Position numbers and translations under genes: made by a program. Source: Cupriavidus basilensis (GTDB taxonomy: Bacteria; Pseudomonadota; Gammaproteobacteria; Burkholderiales; Burkholderiaceae). Taken from it: DNA of 64,000 nucleotides. Of the stretch, positions 1 to 8,317 are shown piece by piece. Within the stretch, counting starts at the first letter, position 1; each line of letters begins with the position of its first letter. Location of the stretch: positions 3,100,001 through 3,164,000 of the forward strand of contig NZ_CP010537.1 in assembly GCF_000832305.1 (NCBI RefSeq). Reading direction: 5' to 3'. A model generated the notes under the pieces. The model saw only the letters and a list, made by a program, of their open reading frames with translations, ran no database searches and was not told the origin of the DNA.

Positions 1-96
1 GCCGCGCTGCATGCCATCGCCAAGCGCTGCCGGGTTCACCGGGCGTTGCACACCGAAGGGATGGTCAAGACTGACAGCGCGCAAGAATGCGGATAG
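1..96 (+). CDS. C-terminal end of an OsmC-like protein (partial)
   Basis: Reading frame 1 is open from the window edge to a TAG at 94-96, giving 31 residues. The visible piece contains IAKRCRVHRALH, which resembles the last helix of OsmC/Ohr-family peroxidases, where a redox cysteine sits in a C-P-V-H-R context. Here Arg replaces the usual Pro. OsmC proteins reduce organic hydroperoxides in the cytoplasm. The rest of the gene lies to the left, so neither length nor start can be judged, and the assignment rests on this short motif alone. It converges with the next gene, whose stop lies 5 bases away. Confidence 0.5.
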   Translation, partial: AALHAIAKRCRVHRALHTEGMVKTDSAQECG

Positions 97-100
97 GCGC

Positions 101-490
101 TCAAGCGCCGTCGAGGAAAGGATTGCGCTGGCCAAGGCGCGTTCCGAGCGCGTCGGGAGCCAGGCTCATGCTGGCGGGGTCCATTGCAGGGTTGGGGCTG
201 CGGGCCAGTGTCGGGTCGGCTGGTGCAGGCGCCATGCCCGCCTGCGCCGGTTGTTCGGCCCCCTGCGCATAGACATCGCGTGCGGCCGGCAGCGCCTCCT
301 GGGCCGACGGCGCTGTCGCCGGCATGGCTTGCATTGGCTGGGCGGATGGCACCGACTGGATGGATTGCGCCGGTTGGCTGGATTGCATCGGCTGGGTCGG
401 CTGAATGGGCTGGGCCTGCTGCGCGAATAGCGGATAGGACGCGATCATTGCGCCAGCCATCAACAAGGATTTCGCCAGATGTTGCTTCAT
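101..490 (-). CDS. Secreted Gln/Pro-rich hypothetical protein
   Basis: A 129-residue protein starting MKQHLAKSLLMAGAMIASYP, a clear Sec signal peptide (Lys/His n-region, hydrophobic core, Ala cleavage site near LFAQQA). The ATG at 490 was preferred over an upstream TTG because a GGAGG ribosome site lies about 8 bases before it. After cleavage comes a low-complexity segment with repeated Q-P-x-Q/S units, then an Ala/Pro-rich stretch ending near NPFLDGA. No catalytic domain is recognisable. It should be periplasmic or cell-surface. Function unknown; the repeats resemble linkers in envelope proteins, but nothing sequence-specific supports a role. Confidence 0.7.
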   Translation of the reverse strand: MKQHLAKSLLMAGAMIASYPLFAQQAQPIQPTQPMQSSQPAQSIQSVPSAQPMQAMPATAPSAQEALPAARDVYAQGAEQPAQAGMAPAPADPTLARSPNPAMDPASMSLAPDALGTRLGQRNPFLDGA

Positions 491-747
491 TCGTGTACCT
501 CCAAAAAACGCCTTCAGGCATGGGAAGGGCCACTGTAGCGCCGAGGCACCTGACATTCTGTTCGATTTTGCAACAATCATTTACCAGCCTTGCCATCGAC
601 ACCAAGGCCCGTTAGCTGCGCGCGCTCGATCGTTGTGCTGCCACCAGAGGGCAGGGACGATGGGCTGTGCCGAGAGCTTTCTGATCCTCCACACGGCTGA
701 CCGCTTGCAAGGCGGCTCTCCGTCGCGATATACCCTCAACCTGCTCC

Positions 748-1068
748 CTAAACCAGCAACGCCCTCTTGTTTTCCAGAAACGCCCAATCGTCGGCATCCG
801 GCAGCGGCCCGTCCCCGATTTTCACCACCGGCCACTTCCTCGCCAACTTGTCATTGAGTTCAACGAAGCCGAGCTCCTTCTCCGTCAGGTCATAGTCATT
901 CTTGATGGCATTGACCGGGCACACCAGGGTGCAGATCGTGCAATTCAGGCATACCGACGGGTCGATCACCATAAAGTTCGGCCCCTGATGGAACGCATGC
1001 ACGGGGCAGACTTCCGCGCAATCTCCATAGCGGCAGTTGATGCAAGCTTCAGTGACGACGCAAGCCAT
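748..1068 (-). CDS. fdxA: Ferredoxin, FdxA-type with two iron-sulfur clusters
   Basis: 106 residues, cytoplasmic electron carrier. The N-terminal half has the paired cluster motifs of bacterial FdxA: C9-x2-C12-x4-C17-x3-CP for the first cluster and CLNCTICTLVCP around residues 40-51 for the second. FdxA proteins usually carry one 3Fe-4S and one 4Fe-4S cluster. The C-terminal 45 residues (LTEKELGFVELNDKLARKWP) are the usual FdxA tail. The start is the ATG at 1068 with GGAG upstream; the same frame stays open much further upstream, but that part is antisense to aceE. Its neighbour is pyruvate dehydrogenase E1, and a ferredoxin-dependent indolepyruvate oxidoreductase lies 7 kb away; a functional link is not demonstrated. 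Confidence 0.9.
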   Translation of the reverse strand: MACVVTEACINCRYGDCAEVCPVHAFHQGPNFMVIDPSVCLNCTICTLVCPVNAIKNDYDLTEKELGFVELNDKLARKWPVVKIGDGPLPDADDWAFLENKRALLV

Positions 1069-1346
1069 GGCTACTCCAATGACAAATCCCGGAGCACCGC
1101 ACCCCGGGGATAGGACGCAGGGAATTTCAGGAGGCCTTGCGGAAGCCGGCCGTGCCGAAGAAGACATTCGGCTTGCGATAGCATCCGCGACATTGTGCGG
1201 CTGCCGTCGCCAGCAAACGAGTGATGCCCGAGTGATGCGTTTGCGCGCGCCAATGCGCAAGGAGGCCGTGATGCTGATTCGCGGCTCCTCAGCGCGGGCG
1301 TTGAGGATACGACGGACTTGCTGGCAGCTAGCGCGCAGGCGCTGGC

Positions 1347-4022
1347 TTAACGCGCCCAGGGCGCATCCACCTCCATCTTCACGCCATAGCGCTCCAGCCC
1401 CTTGGCATGCAGCGCCGGAGAAATCGACCGCAGCGCGGCAATCGCCACGTGGTAGCGGTCGATCTCGAAGAAGCGGCGCAGCGCGGCGCGCGTGTCGCTG
1501 CGGCCGAAGCCGTCCGTGCCAAGCGCGGTGAACGGCGCGCGCAGGTACGAGGCGATGAGCTGCGCATAGGCCCGCACGTAGTCGGTGGCGGCGATGACAG
1601 GGGTAGCGCCCGGCAGCGAGCGCTGCAAATGGCTCTGCGTTTCGCCGCCGCTGGCGAACAGGCTGGCGCGCTCGCATTCGCGGGCGTCCCTGGCCAGTTC
1701 GGAGAAGCTGGTCACGCTCCAGATCTCTGACTTGATGTCCCAGTCGCTTGCCAGCAGGTCCGCGGCGGCGATGACTTCGCGCAGGATGGCGCCCGAGCCG
1801 AGCAGCCTCACGCTGGTGGCAGCGCCTTCGGGGCCGCGCGTGCCGAAAAGGTACATGCCCTTGATCACGTCGCCGTGCGCGTCCTCGCGCAGCGGCGCCT
1901 GCACGTAGTTCTCGTTGTTGACGGTCAGGTAGTAGAACTCGTCGCGCTGCGCTTCCAGCATGCTGCGCGCGCCGTGGTGGATGATGACCGCGGCTTCGCT
2001 GGCGAAGGCAGGATCGTAGGCGCGGCAGTTCGGCACCGTGGCGGCGATCAGCTGGCTGGTGCCGTCCTGGTGCTGCAGGCCTTCGCCGGCAAGCGTGGTG
2101 CGCCCGGCGGTGGCGCCGATCAGGAAGCCGCGCGCGCGCTGGTCCGCCGCCGCCCAGATCAGGTCGCCGACGCGCTGGAAGCCGAACATCGAGTAGTAGA
2201 TATAGAACGGGAGCATGGCGACGCCGCTCACGCTGTATGACGTTGCCGCGGCCGTCCACGACGCCAGCGCGCCGGCTTCGGTGATGCCTTCTTCCAGCAG
2301 TTGCCCTTGCTGGCTTTCCTTGTAGTACAGCATCGAGCCGGCGTCTTCCGGCTCGTAGAGCTGGCCCACCGGCGAGTAGATGCCGATCTGCCGGAACAGG
2401 TTGGCCATGCCGAAGGTGCGCGCTTCGTCGGCCACGATGGGCACCACGCGCGGGCCGACGTCCTTGTCTTTGATCAGGTTGGTGAACAGGCGCACCACGC
2501 CCGTGGTGGTGGAGACGGCGCGCTCGTCCGGCTCCATGGCGAAGCGGCCATACTGCATCAGCTCGGGCATGCGCAGCGCGGGCGCGGTGCGCGCGCGGGC
2601 CGGCAGGTAGCCGCCCAGCGCTTGCCGGCGCGCATGGAGGTAGGTCATCTCCGGGCTGTCGTCGGCCGGCTTGTAGAAGCGCAGCTGCGCCACGGCATCG
2701 TCGTCCAGCGGTAGCGCAAAGCGGTCGCGGAAGGCAAGCAGCGCGTCGATATCAAGCTTCTTCTGCTGGTGCGCCGTCATGCGGGATTCGCCCGCTTCGC
2801 CCATGCCGTAGCCCTTCTTGGTCTTGGCGAGGATCACGGTGGGCTTGCCCTGGTGCGCCTGCGCATCCTGGAATGCGGCGTACAGCTTGCGAAAGTCATG
2901 GCCGCCCCGGCGCAGCGCGTCGATATCCGCGCTGCTCATGCTGGCGACCAGGGCCTTGAGCTCGGGGTCCGTGTTGAAGAAGTGGGCCAGGTTGTAGTCG
3001 CCATCCTTGGCCCCGAGGTTCTGGTACTCGCCGTCCACCATCGCCGCAAAGCGCCGCAGCAGCGCGTGATGGGTGTCGCGCGCAAACAGCGCATCCCACT
3101 CGGAACCCCAGACCACCTTGACGACGTGCCAGCCGGCGCCGCCGAACAGCGCCTCCAGCTCATGGATCACCTGGCCGTTGCCGCGCACCGGGCCATCGAG
3201 CCGCTGCAGGTTGCAGTTGATGACGAAGGTAAGGTTGTCGAGCTTCTCGCGCGCCGCCAGCGAGAGCGCGGCAAGCGACTCCGGCTCGTCCATCTCGCCA
3301 TCCCCGAACACGCCCCACACGCGCCGCGCAGCGGTGTCGGCAATGCCGCGATGCCCGAGATACCGCAGGAAGCGGGCCTGGTAGATGGCACTGATCGGGC
3401 CGATGCCCATGGAGCCGGTCGGGAATTGCCAGAAATCCGGCATCAGCCAGGGATGCGGATAGGACGAGAGGCCGCCACCGCCGGTTTCCTGCCGGTAGCT
3501 CGCCAGTTGGGACTCGGACAGCCGGCCTTCCAGGAAGGCGCGTGCATAGACGCCCGGCGCGGAGTGCGGCTGGAAGTAGACCAGGTCGCCCTTGCGGTCC
3601 CCATCGTCGGCACGGAAGAAGTGATTGAAACCCACCTCGAAGATCTCGGCGGCGGAGGCATAGCTGGCAAGGTGGCCGCCAAGTTCGCCGTAGGCCTTGT
3701 TGGCGCGCACCACCATGGCCAGCGCGTTCCAGCGGATGATCGAGGTCAGCCGCTGCTCCATGGCAAGGTCGCCGGGATAGCGTGGCTGCTCGCCTACGCC
3801 GATGCTGTTCTGGTAGGCCGAGTACGGATTGGCCCGTTCGCCAAGGCCGAGATGGCTGGCATGCTCGGCAAGGCGCTCCAGCAGGAAGCGCGCACGCGGC
3901 GCGCCGCCGGTGCGGAAGACGCCGGCCAGGGCGTCGAGCCATTCGCTGGTTTCCTCAATGTCGGGGTCGTGCCCTTCGCCAGGGGCAATCTGGATGGCGG
4001 CTGTCTTTGGCAGGGCACGCAT
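1347..4022 (-). CDS. aceE: Pyruvate dehydrogenase E1 component, homodimeric type
   Basis: 891 residues, the normal length for homodimeric PDH E1. It decarboxylates pyruvate with thiamine diphosphate and passes the acetyl group to the lipoyl arm of E2. Seen: TPP-binding motif GDGEMDEPES near residues 240-249 followed by NCNLQRLDGPV, an upstream PHPWLMPDFWQFPTGSMG segment typical of the family, and a transketolase-like central domain (YYKESQQGQLLEEGITEAGA). No aceF or lpd lies beside it; an Lpd-like flavoprotein is encoded 33 kb away and is divergent in sequence. So this may be a second, stand-alone E1 borrowing E2/E3 from elsewhere. It lies 238 bases downstream of mmsA on the same strand, with a hexanucleotide repeat between. 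Confidence 0.93.
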   Translation of the reverse strand: MRALPKTAAIQIAPGEGHDPDIEETSEWLDALAGVFRTGGAPRARFLLERLAEHASHLGLGERANPYSAYQNSIGVGEQPRYPGDLAMEQRLTSIIRWNALAMVVRANKAYGELGGHLASYASAAEIFEVGFNHFFRADDGDRKGDLVYFQPHSAPGVYARAFLEGRLSESQLASYRQETGGGGLSSYPHPWLMPDFWQFPTGSMGIGPISAIYQARFLRYLGHRGIADTAARRVWGVFGDGEMDEPESLAALSLAAREKLDNLTFVINCNLQRLDGPVRGNGQVIHELEALFGGAGWHVVKVVWGSEWDALFARDTHHALLRRFAAMVDGEYQNLGAKDGDYNLAHFFNTDPELKALVASMSSADIDALRRGGHDFRKLYAAFQDAQAHQGKPTVILAKTKKGYGMGEAGESRMTAHQQKKLDIDALLAFRDRFALPLDDDAVAQLRFYKPADDSPEMTYLHARRQALGGYLPARARTAPALRMPELMQYGRFAMEPDERAVSTTTGVVRLFTNLIKDKDVGPRVVPIVADEARTFGMANLFRQIGIYSPVGQLYEPEDAGSMLYYKESQQGQLLEEGITEAGALASWTAAATSYSVSGVAMLPFYIYYSMFGFQRVGDLIWAAADQRARGFLIGATAGRTTLAGEGLQHQDGTSQLIAATVPNCRAYDPAFASEAAVIIHHGARSMLEAQRDEFYYLTVNNENYVQAPLREDAHGDVIKGMYLFGTRGPEGAATSVRLLGSGAILREVIAAADLLASDWDIKSEIWSVTSFSELARDARECERASLFASGGETQSHLQRSLPGATPVIAATDYVRAYAQLIASYLRAPFTALGTDGFGRSDTRAALRRFFEIDRYHVAIAALRSISPALHAKGLERYGVKMEVDAPWAR

Positions 4023-4199
4023 TGCGGTCTCCGTGGGCCTCGTTCCTCTCTATTGGATTGTAGGGAGGAGCCCGCGGCAGATGCTGCCGAACTGGCAGGC
4101 AACACCGGCCGCCCGCAGCGTAGCGTGCTGCGGCTGGCCGGCTGGCAGCGCAACGTGCTGCCGGGACTGGCACGCGGATCGATCTGGCATGTGGGCCAT

Positions 4200-4232
4200 A
4201 TTCGGATTCGGATTCGGATTCGGATTCGGATT
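4200..4232. repeat. ATTCGG hexanucleotide microsatellite
   Basis: Five perfect head-to-tail copies of ATTCGG (4200-4229) followed by a partial ATT. It sits between the mmsA stop and the aceE start, in the spacer that would be aceE leader or mmsA trailer. Copy number of such repeats is prone to slippage; any effect on aceE expression is inference. Confidence 0.95.
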
Positions 4233-4260
4233 AGCGCGCCAACATGCCGCCGCCCGCAGC

Positions 4261-5781
4261 TTACTTCGCCGTAGGCATGGCGAACTCGGCGCCCTTGCCG
4301 ATGCTGTCGGGCCAGCGCTGCATGACCGACTTCTGCTTGGTGTAGAAGCGCACGCCTTCCTCGCCATACGCGTGGGTGTCGCCAAACAGGCTGCGCTTCC
4401 ATCCGCCAAAGCCGTGCCAGGCCATCGGCACCGGGATAGGCACGTTGATGCCGACCATGCCGACCTGGATGCGCCGCGCAAACTCACGCGCCACGCCGCC
4501 GTCGCTGGTGTAGCAGGCCACGCCGTTGCCGAACTCATGGTCGTTGACCAGTTGCACGGCCTGGGCAAAATCCTTCACGCGCACGCAGCCCAGCACCGGG
4601 CCGAAGATTTCTTCCTTGTAGATGCGCATGGCGGGGGTCACGTTGTCGAACAAGGTGCCGCCCGTGAAGAAGCCTGCTTCATGGCCGGGCACGCGGCAGT
4701 CGCGCCCGTCCACCACCAGCGTGGCGCCTTCCGCCACGCCGAGGCCGACGTAGCCTTCGATCCGCTCCAGGGCCTGGCGCGTGACGATGGGGCCCATCTC
4801 GGCCTCGGCGTTCATGCCGTTGCCGATCACCAGTGCCTTCACGCGCTCGGCCAGCAGCGGCAGGATCTTGTCCGCGACATCGCCCACCAGCACGGCGATC
4901 GAGATCGCCATGCAGCGCTCGCCGGCCGAGCCGTAGCCGGCGCCGATCAAGGCGTCCACGGCTTGTTCGATGTCCGCGTCGGGCATGACCACCAGGTGGT
5001 TCTTGGCGCCGCCGAGCGCCTGCACGCGCTTGCCGAAATGCGCCGAGCGCTCGCTGATGTACTGAGCGATCGGGGTAGAGCCGACAAAGCTCACCGCCTT
5101 GACCTCAGGATGTGCGATCAGTGCGTCGACCACGACCTTGTCGCCCTGCACCACGTTGAACACGCCGGCCGGCAAGCCGGCTTCGGTCAGCAGATCCGCC
5201 ATGAACAGGCTGGCGCTGGGATCGCGCTCGCTGGGCTTGAGCACAAAGGTGTTGCCGGCCGCCAGCGCGATCGGGAACATCCAGCACGGGACCATGCAGG
5301 GGAAGTTGAACGGCGTGATGCCAACGACCACGCCCAGCGGCTGGCGCAGCGTCCAGTTGTCCATCCCGGTGCTGACCTGGTCCGTGTAGTCGCCCTTGAG
5401 CAACTGGGGAATACCGCAGGCAAACTCGATGATGTCGATGCCCCGGGAGACTTCGCCCTGCGCGTCGGAAAAGACCTTGCCGTGTTCCGCCGTGATCATC
5501 GCCGCGAGCGTGTCGCGATGCTGGTTCATCAGTTGCAGGAAGCGTTGCATGACCCGCGCGCGGCGGATCGGGGGCGTGTCCGCCCAGGCCGCGAAGGCCG
5601 CAGCCGCGGCGGCAACCGCGGTGCCGGCTTCGTCGGCCGAGCCCAGCGCCACGCTGCGCGCGGCGGCGCCGGTGGCCGGATTGAAGACATCCTGCGCGCG
5701 GCCGCTGGCGCTGGCAACCCGGCTGCCGTTGATGTAGTGGCCCAGCTGGCCGCCTTCGGTGTATGCGATGGGAGTCTTCAC
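4261..5781 (-). CDS. mmsA: CoA-acylating methylmalonate-semialdehyde dehydrogenase
   Basis: 506 residues, aldehyde dehydrogenase superfamily. MmsA oxidises methylmalonate semialdehyde (and malonate semialdehyde) with NAD and CoA to propionyl-CoA (acetyl-CoA) plus CO2, in valine and inositol breakdown. The family signature [13 protein letters not shown] is at residues 158-170, the nucleotide-site region [10 protein letters not shown] at 181-190, and the catalytic cysteine C290 lies in GSAGERCMA. Length is standard. It diverges from a LysR gene 132 bases away, whose palindromic operator candidate lies between them, so LysR control of mmsA is likely but inferred. The companion 3-hydroxyisobutyrate dehydrogenase gene (mmsB) is not adjacent. 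Confidence 0.93.
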   Translation of the reverse strand: MKTPIAYTEGGQLGHYINGSRVASASGRAQDVFNPATGAAARSVALGSADEAGTAVAAAAAAFAAWADTPPIRRARVMQRFLQLMNQHRDTLAAMITAEHGKVFSDAQGEVSRGIDIIEFACGIPQLLKGDYTDQVSTGMDNWTLRQPLGVVVGITPFNFPCMVPCWMFPIALAAGNTFVLKPSERDPSASLFMADLLTEAGLPAGVFNVVQGDKVVVDALIAHPEVKAVSFVGSTPIAQYISERSAHFGKRVQALGGAKNHLVVMPDADIEQAVDALIGAGYGSAGERCMAISIAVLVGDVADKILPLLAERVKALVIGNGMNAEAEMGPIVTRQALERIEGYVGLGVAEGATLVVDGRDCRVPGHEAGFFTGGTLFDNVTPAMRIYKEEIFGPVLGCVRVKDFAQAVQLVNDHEFGNGVACYTSDGGVAREFARRIQVGMVGINVPIPVPMAWHGFGGWKRSLFGDTHAYGEEGVRFYTKQKSVMQRWPDSIGKGAEFAMPTAK

Positions 5782-5885
5782 GTTGCTGCCTTCCAGTAAA
5801 AGAGAGGGAAAGAGTAGGAGGGATTAGCCAATGCGACGAGTGTAGTCACGGCCCCTTCCCCCATCAATGCCGCGCGGCTTGACTC

Positions 5886-5907
5886 ATTGTTTAGCAAAGT
5901 AAACAAT
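5886..5907. promoter_or_regulatory. LysR-type operator palindrome between mmsA and its divergent regulator
   Basis: Perfect inverted repeat: arm ATTGTTTA (5886-5893), spacer GCAAAG, arm TAAACAAT (5900-5907). It ends 7 bases before the ATG of the LysR gene. AT-rich dyads of this shape are bound by LysR proteins of the group close to DmlR/CrgA. Occupancy here would block the regulator's own start region. Confidence 0.75.
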
Positions 5908-5913
5908 GCCGCG

Positions 5914-6849
5914 ATGGAAGACGAAAACAAAGAACCCAACTGGGCGCACCTTTACTCGCTGGTCGTGCTGGGTGAGCTTGGCAGCTACACGGCCGCGGCC
6001 GTGCGCCTGGGCCTGAGCAAGGGGGCGATGAGCCAGCGCATCGCGGAGCTGGAGCGCAGCGCCGGGGTGCCGCTGGTGCAGCGGACCACCCGCAGCGTCC
6101 GGCTGACCGAAGCCGGCCAGCAACTCGCGGACACAACACGCAACGCCTTCGCGGACATCGAGCGCAGTTTTGCCGGCGTGCGCGATCTTGCCGGCGAGCC
6201 GCGCGGCTTGCTGCGGGTCACGGCGCCAGTGGCGCTGGGCCGGCAGCAGATCGTCCCGCGCATCCCGGCCTTCCTGAAGGCCTATCCGGAGGTGCGGATC
6301 GAGATGGAGTTTTCCGACAAGTTCACCGCGTTGGCGCAGGAGGGCTTCGACCTGGCAATCCGGCACGCCTCGGTGGCGCCGGATACGCATATCGCCTGGA
6401 CGCTATGCCGCACGAACACGGTGCTGGTGGCAACGCGCAGCTACCTGAAGCGCCATGGCTCGCCCGAAACCCCGGAGCAACTGGCCGAGCATGCCTGCCT
6501 GCATTACTTCCGGCGGGGCGAATCGCCCACCTGGAGCTTCGAGCCGCTGCGCGGCGCCGGCCCGCGGCGCAGCGTGGCCATCCACGGCAGCTTTGCCGCC
6601 AACAACAGCGAGGCCCTGCGCGAGGCGGCGCTGGGCGGACTGGGCATCGCCCTGCTGCCGGACTTCACCGCCCAGGCGGACGTGGCCGCCGGCAGGCTGG
6701 TCAAGGTGCTGCCCAACTGGCGCCCGGCGGGGGCCTTTGGCGACCACCTGTTCGCCATCCGCCCCTACAGCCCCTACCTGCCGCGCGCCGTGCGCGTGTT
6801 TGTGGACTACCTGCGCGAGACGCTGAAGGATGGCTTCACGATGGGCTGA
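5914..6849 (+). CDS. LysR-family transcriptional regulator (mmsA-linked)
   Basis: 311 residues from the ATG at 5914; a TTG at 5887 would add nine residues but lies inside the palindrome. N-terminal winged helix-turn-helix about residues 7-66 (LGSYTAAAVRLGLSKGAMSQ), then a type-2 periplasmic-binding-fold effector domain from about residue 92 (GLLRVTAPVALGRQQIVPRI). The pattern GSYTAAA...LSKGAMSQRI and the TAPVALG start of the effector domain fit the CrgA/DmlR-like branch of LysR regulators. It is divergent from mmsA, the classical arrangement for a regulator controlling its neighbour and itself. Effector unknown; an intermediate of valine or propionate metabolism would fit the context. Confidence 0.9.
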   Translation: MEDENKEPNWAHLYSLVVLGELGSYTAAAVRLGLSKGAMSQRIAELERSAGVPLVQRTTRSVRLTEAGQQLADTTRNAFADIERSFAGVRDLAGEPRGLLRVTAPVALGRQQIVPRIPAFLKAYPEVRIEMEFSDKFTALAQEGFDLAIRHASVAPDTHIAWTLCRTNTVLVATRSYLKRHGSPETPEQLAEHACLHYFRRGESPTWSFEPLRGAGPRRSVAIHGSFAANNSEALREAALGGLGIALLPDFTAQADVAAGRLVKVLPNWRPAGAFGDHLFAIRPYSPYLPRAVRVFVDYLRETLKDGFTMG

Positions 6850-6918
6850 CGCCCCCTGCCCTGCCGCAGCTTGCCCGGCGCATTGCCAGCGCCGAATCGT
6901 CTGCCTTTATACTGCGGC

Positions 6919-7914
6919 ATGGCCTACGATCTCACAGACAAACTCGTCATCGGCATCTCGTCCCGGGCGTTGTTCGACCTCGAGCACGAGAACGGCATCT
7001 ATCAATCCGAGGGGGTGGCGTCCTACTCCGCCTACCAGCGCCAGCATGAGGACGAACCCCTGCTGCCGGGCACGGCCTTTCCGCTGGTGCAGGCGCTGCT
7101 CGGACTCAATCACCTGATCCCGGACCGAAGGCTGGTCGAGGTGGTGGTGATCTCGCGCAATTCGCCGGACACCGGGCTGCGCGCGTTCAACGCCATCGAG
7201 ACCCACCGGCTCGACATCACCCGCGCGGCATTCACCGGCGGCGAATCGATCTCGCGCTACCTGCAAGCCTTCAAGGTGGACCTGTTCCTCTCGCGCGAGG
7301 CCACCGACGTGCAGGCCGCCATCGACGGCGGCGTGGCCGCGGCCCAGCTGTACGCTGCGCCCGCCGATTATCACGCCCCCGCCGGCCAGATCCGTATTGC
7401 CTTTGACGGCGATGCCGTGCTCTTCTCGCCGGAGTCCGAGCAGATCTTCAAGCAAAAAGGGCTGGAAGCCTTCGTCCGGCATGAGCAAAAACACCGCCAC
7501 AAGGCCATGGCCGAGGGGCCGTTCGCCAAGCTGCTGCTCCGGCTGGCGGAGATCCAGTCGCATTTCCCGCCCGGGGAATGCCCGGTGCGCATCGCCATCG
7601 TGACGGCGCGCAACAGCCCGGCGCATACCCGGGTGGTGCATACCCTGCGCGCGTGGAACGTCAGCATCGATGAAGCCTTCTTCCTCGGCGGCTTGCCCAA
7701 GGATCAAGTGCTGCAGGCGTTCGGCGCGCATATGTTCTTCGACGACCAGGAAGGGCATGTGGAACTGGCGTCGGCGGTGGTGCCGTCGGGGCGGGTGCCT
7801 TACAAAGGCGGCGAGCTGGGGGGCGGCAAACGCAGGCCCGCGCGCAAGCGCGCCAGGAACGATGACAACGATGCCGCCAGCCGGGCCGGCGACGCACCCG
7901 CCTGCGCCGCATGA
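6919..7914 (+). CDS. 5'-nucleotidase (cytosolic NT5C1-like family)
   Basis: 331 residues beginning [20 protein letters not shown]. The protein matches the 5'-nucleotidase family related to eukaryotic cytosolic IA enzymes, which dephosphorylates nucleoside monophosphates. Seen: N-terminal [12 protein letters not shown], central [32 protein letters not shown] resembling a HAD-type DxD segment, [20 protein letters not shown] and a late [10 protein letters not shown] acidic motif. The tail after about residue 300 is Lys/Arg-rich and probably disordered. Start chosen at ATG 6919 rather than further upstream because homology begins there. The stop codon overlaps the ynfA-like start (ATGA), so the two are translationally coupled. 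Confidence 0.85.
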   Translation: MAYDLTDKLVIGISSRALFDLEHENGIYQSEGVASYSAYQRQHEDEPLLPGTAFPLVQALLGLNHLIPDRRLVEVVVISRNSPDTGLRAFNAIETHRLDITRAAFTGGESISRYLQAFKVDLFLSREATDVQAAIDGGVAAAQLYAAPADYHAPAGQIRIAFDGDAVLFSPESEQIFKQKGLEAFVRHEQKHRHKAMAEGPFAKLLLRLAEIQSHFPPGECPVRIAIVTARNSPAHTRVVHTLRAWNVSIDEAFFLGGLPKDQVLQAFGAHMFFDDQEGHVELASAVVPSGRVPYKGGELGGGKRRPARKRARNDDNDAASRAGDAPACAA

Positions 7915-8228
7915 AGACGTTCGCCCTTTACCTCATCACGGCCTGCGCGGAAATACTGGGCTGCTATTTCCCCTACCTGTGGCTGCGCCAGGGTGCCAGC
8001 GCATGGCTGCTGGTGCCAGGCGCGCTGTCGCTGGCGCTGTTCGCCTGGCTGCTGTCGCTGCACCCGGATGCTTCCGGGCGGGTCTATGCGGCTTATGGCG
8101 GCATCTATATTGCGGTGGCTATCCTGTGGCTCTGGCTGGTGGATGGGGTGAAGCCTAGCCACTGGGATCTGGCCGGGGTGGCGGTGGCGATTGCCGGGAT
8201 GGCGATGATTGTTTTTCAGCCGCGTTGA
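7911..8228 (+). CDS. ynfA: YnfA/UPF0060 family small membrane protein
   Basis: 105 residues with four hydrophobic segments (about 5-25, 32-50, 60-79, 86-103). The conserved features of UPF0060 are present: [18 protein letters not shown] in helix 1, [20 protein letters not shown] in helix 3 and W-D-L-A-G before helix 4. The family is related to small multidrug-resistance pumps and sits in the inner membrane; a transport role is suspected for some members but the substrate here is unknown. It overlaps the preceding 5'-nucleotidase gene by four bases. Downstream, 8229-8317 is short spacer with no gene. Confidence 0.92.
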   Translation: MKTFALYLITACAEILGCYFPYLWLRQGASAWLLVPGALSLALFAWLLSLHPDASGRVYAAYGGIYIAVAILWLWLVDGVKPSHWDLAGVAVAIAGMAMIVFQPR

Positions 8229-8317
8229 AGCGGCGCGGAGCGTGATGGAGCGCTTGCGCTACAGCTAGCGCCCGCCCTCCCGGTCCGTGCCCCGCCAACC
8301 ATTGCGCCCGCAGCCGC

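Noticed and set aside
748..2259. Long minus-strand frame extending the ferredoxin far upstream
   Set aside because: Homology begins only at the ATG at 1068, and the extension overlaps aceE in a wrong frame.
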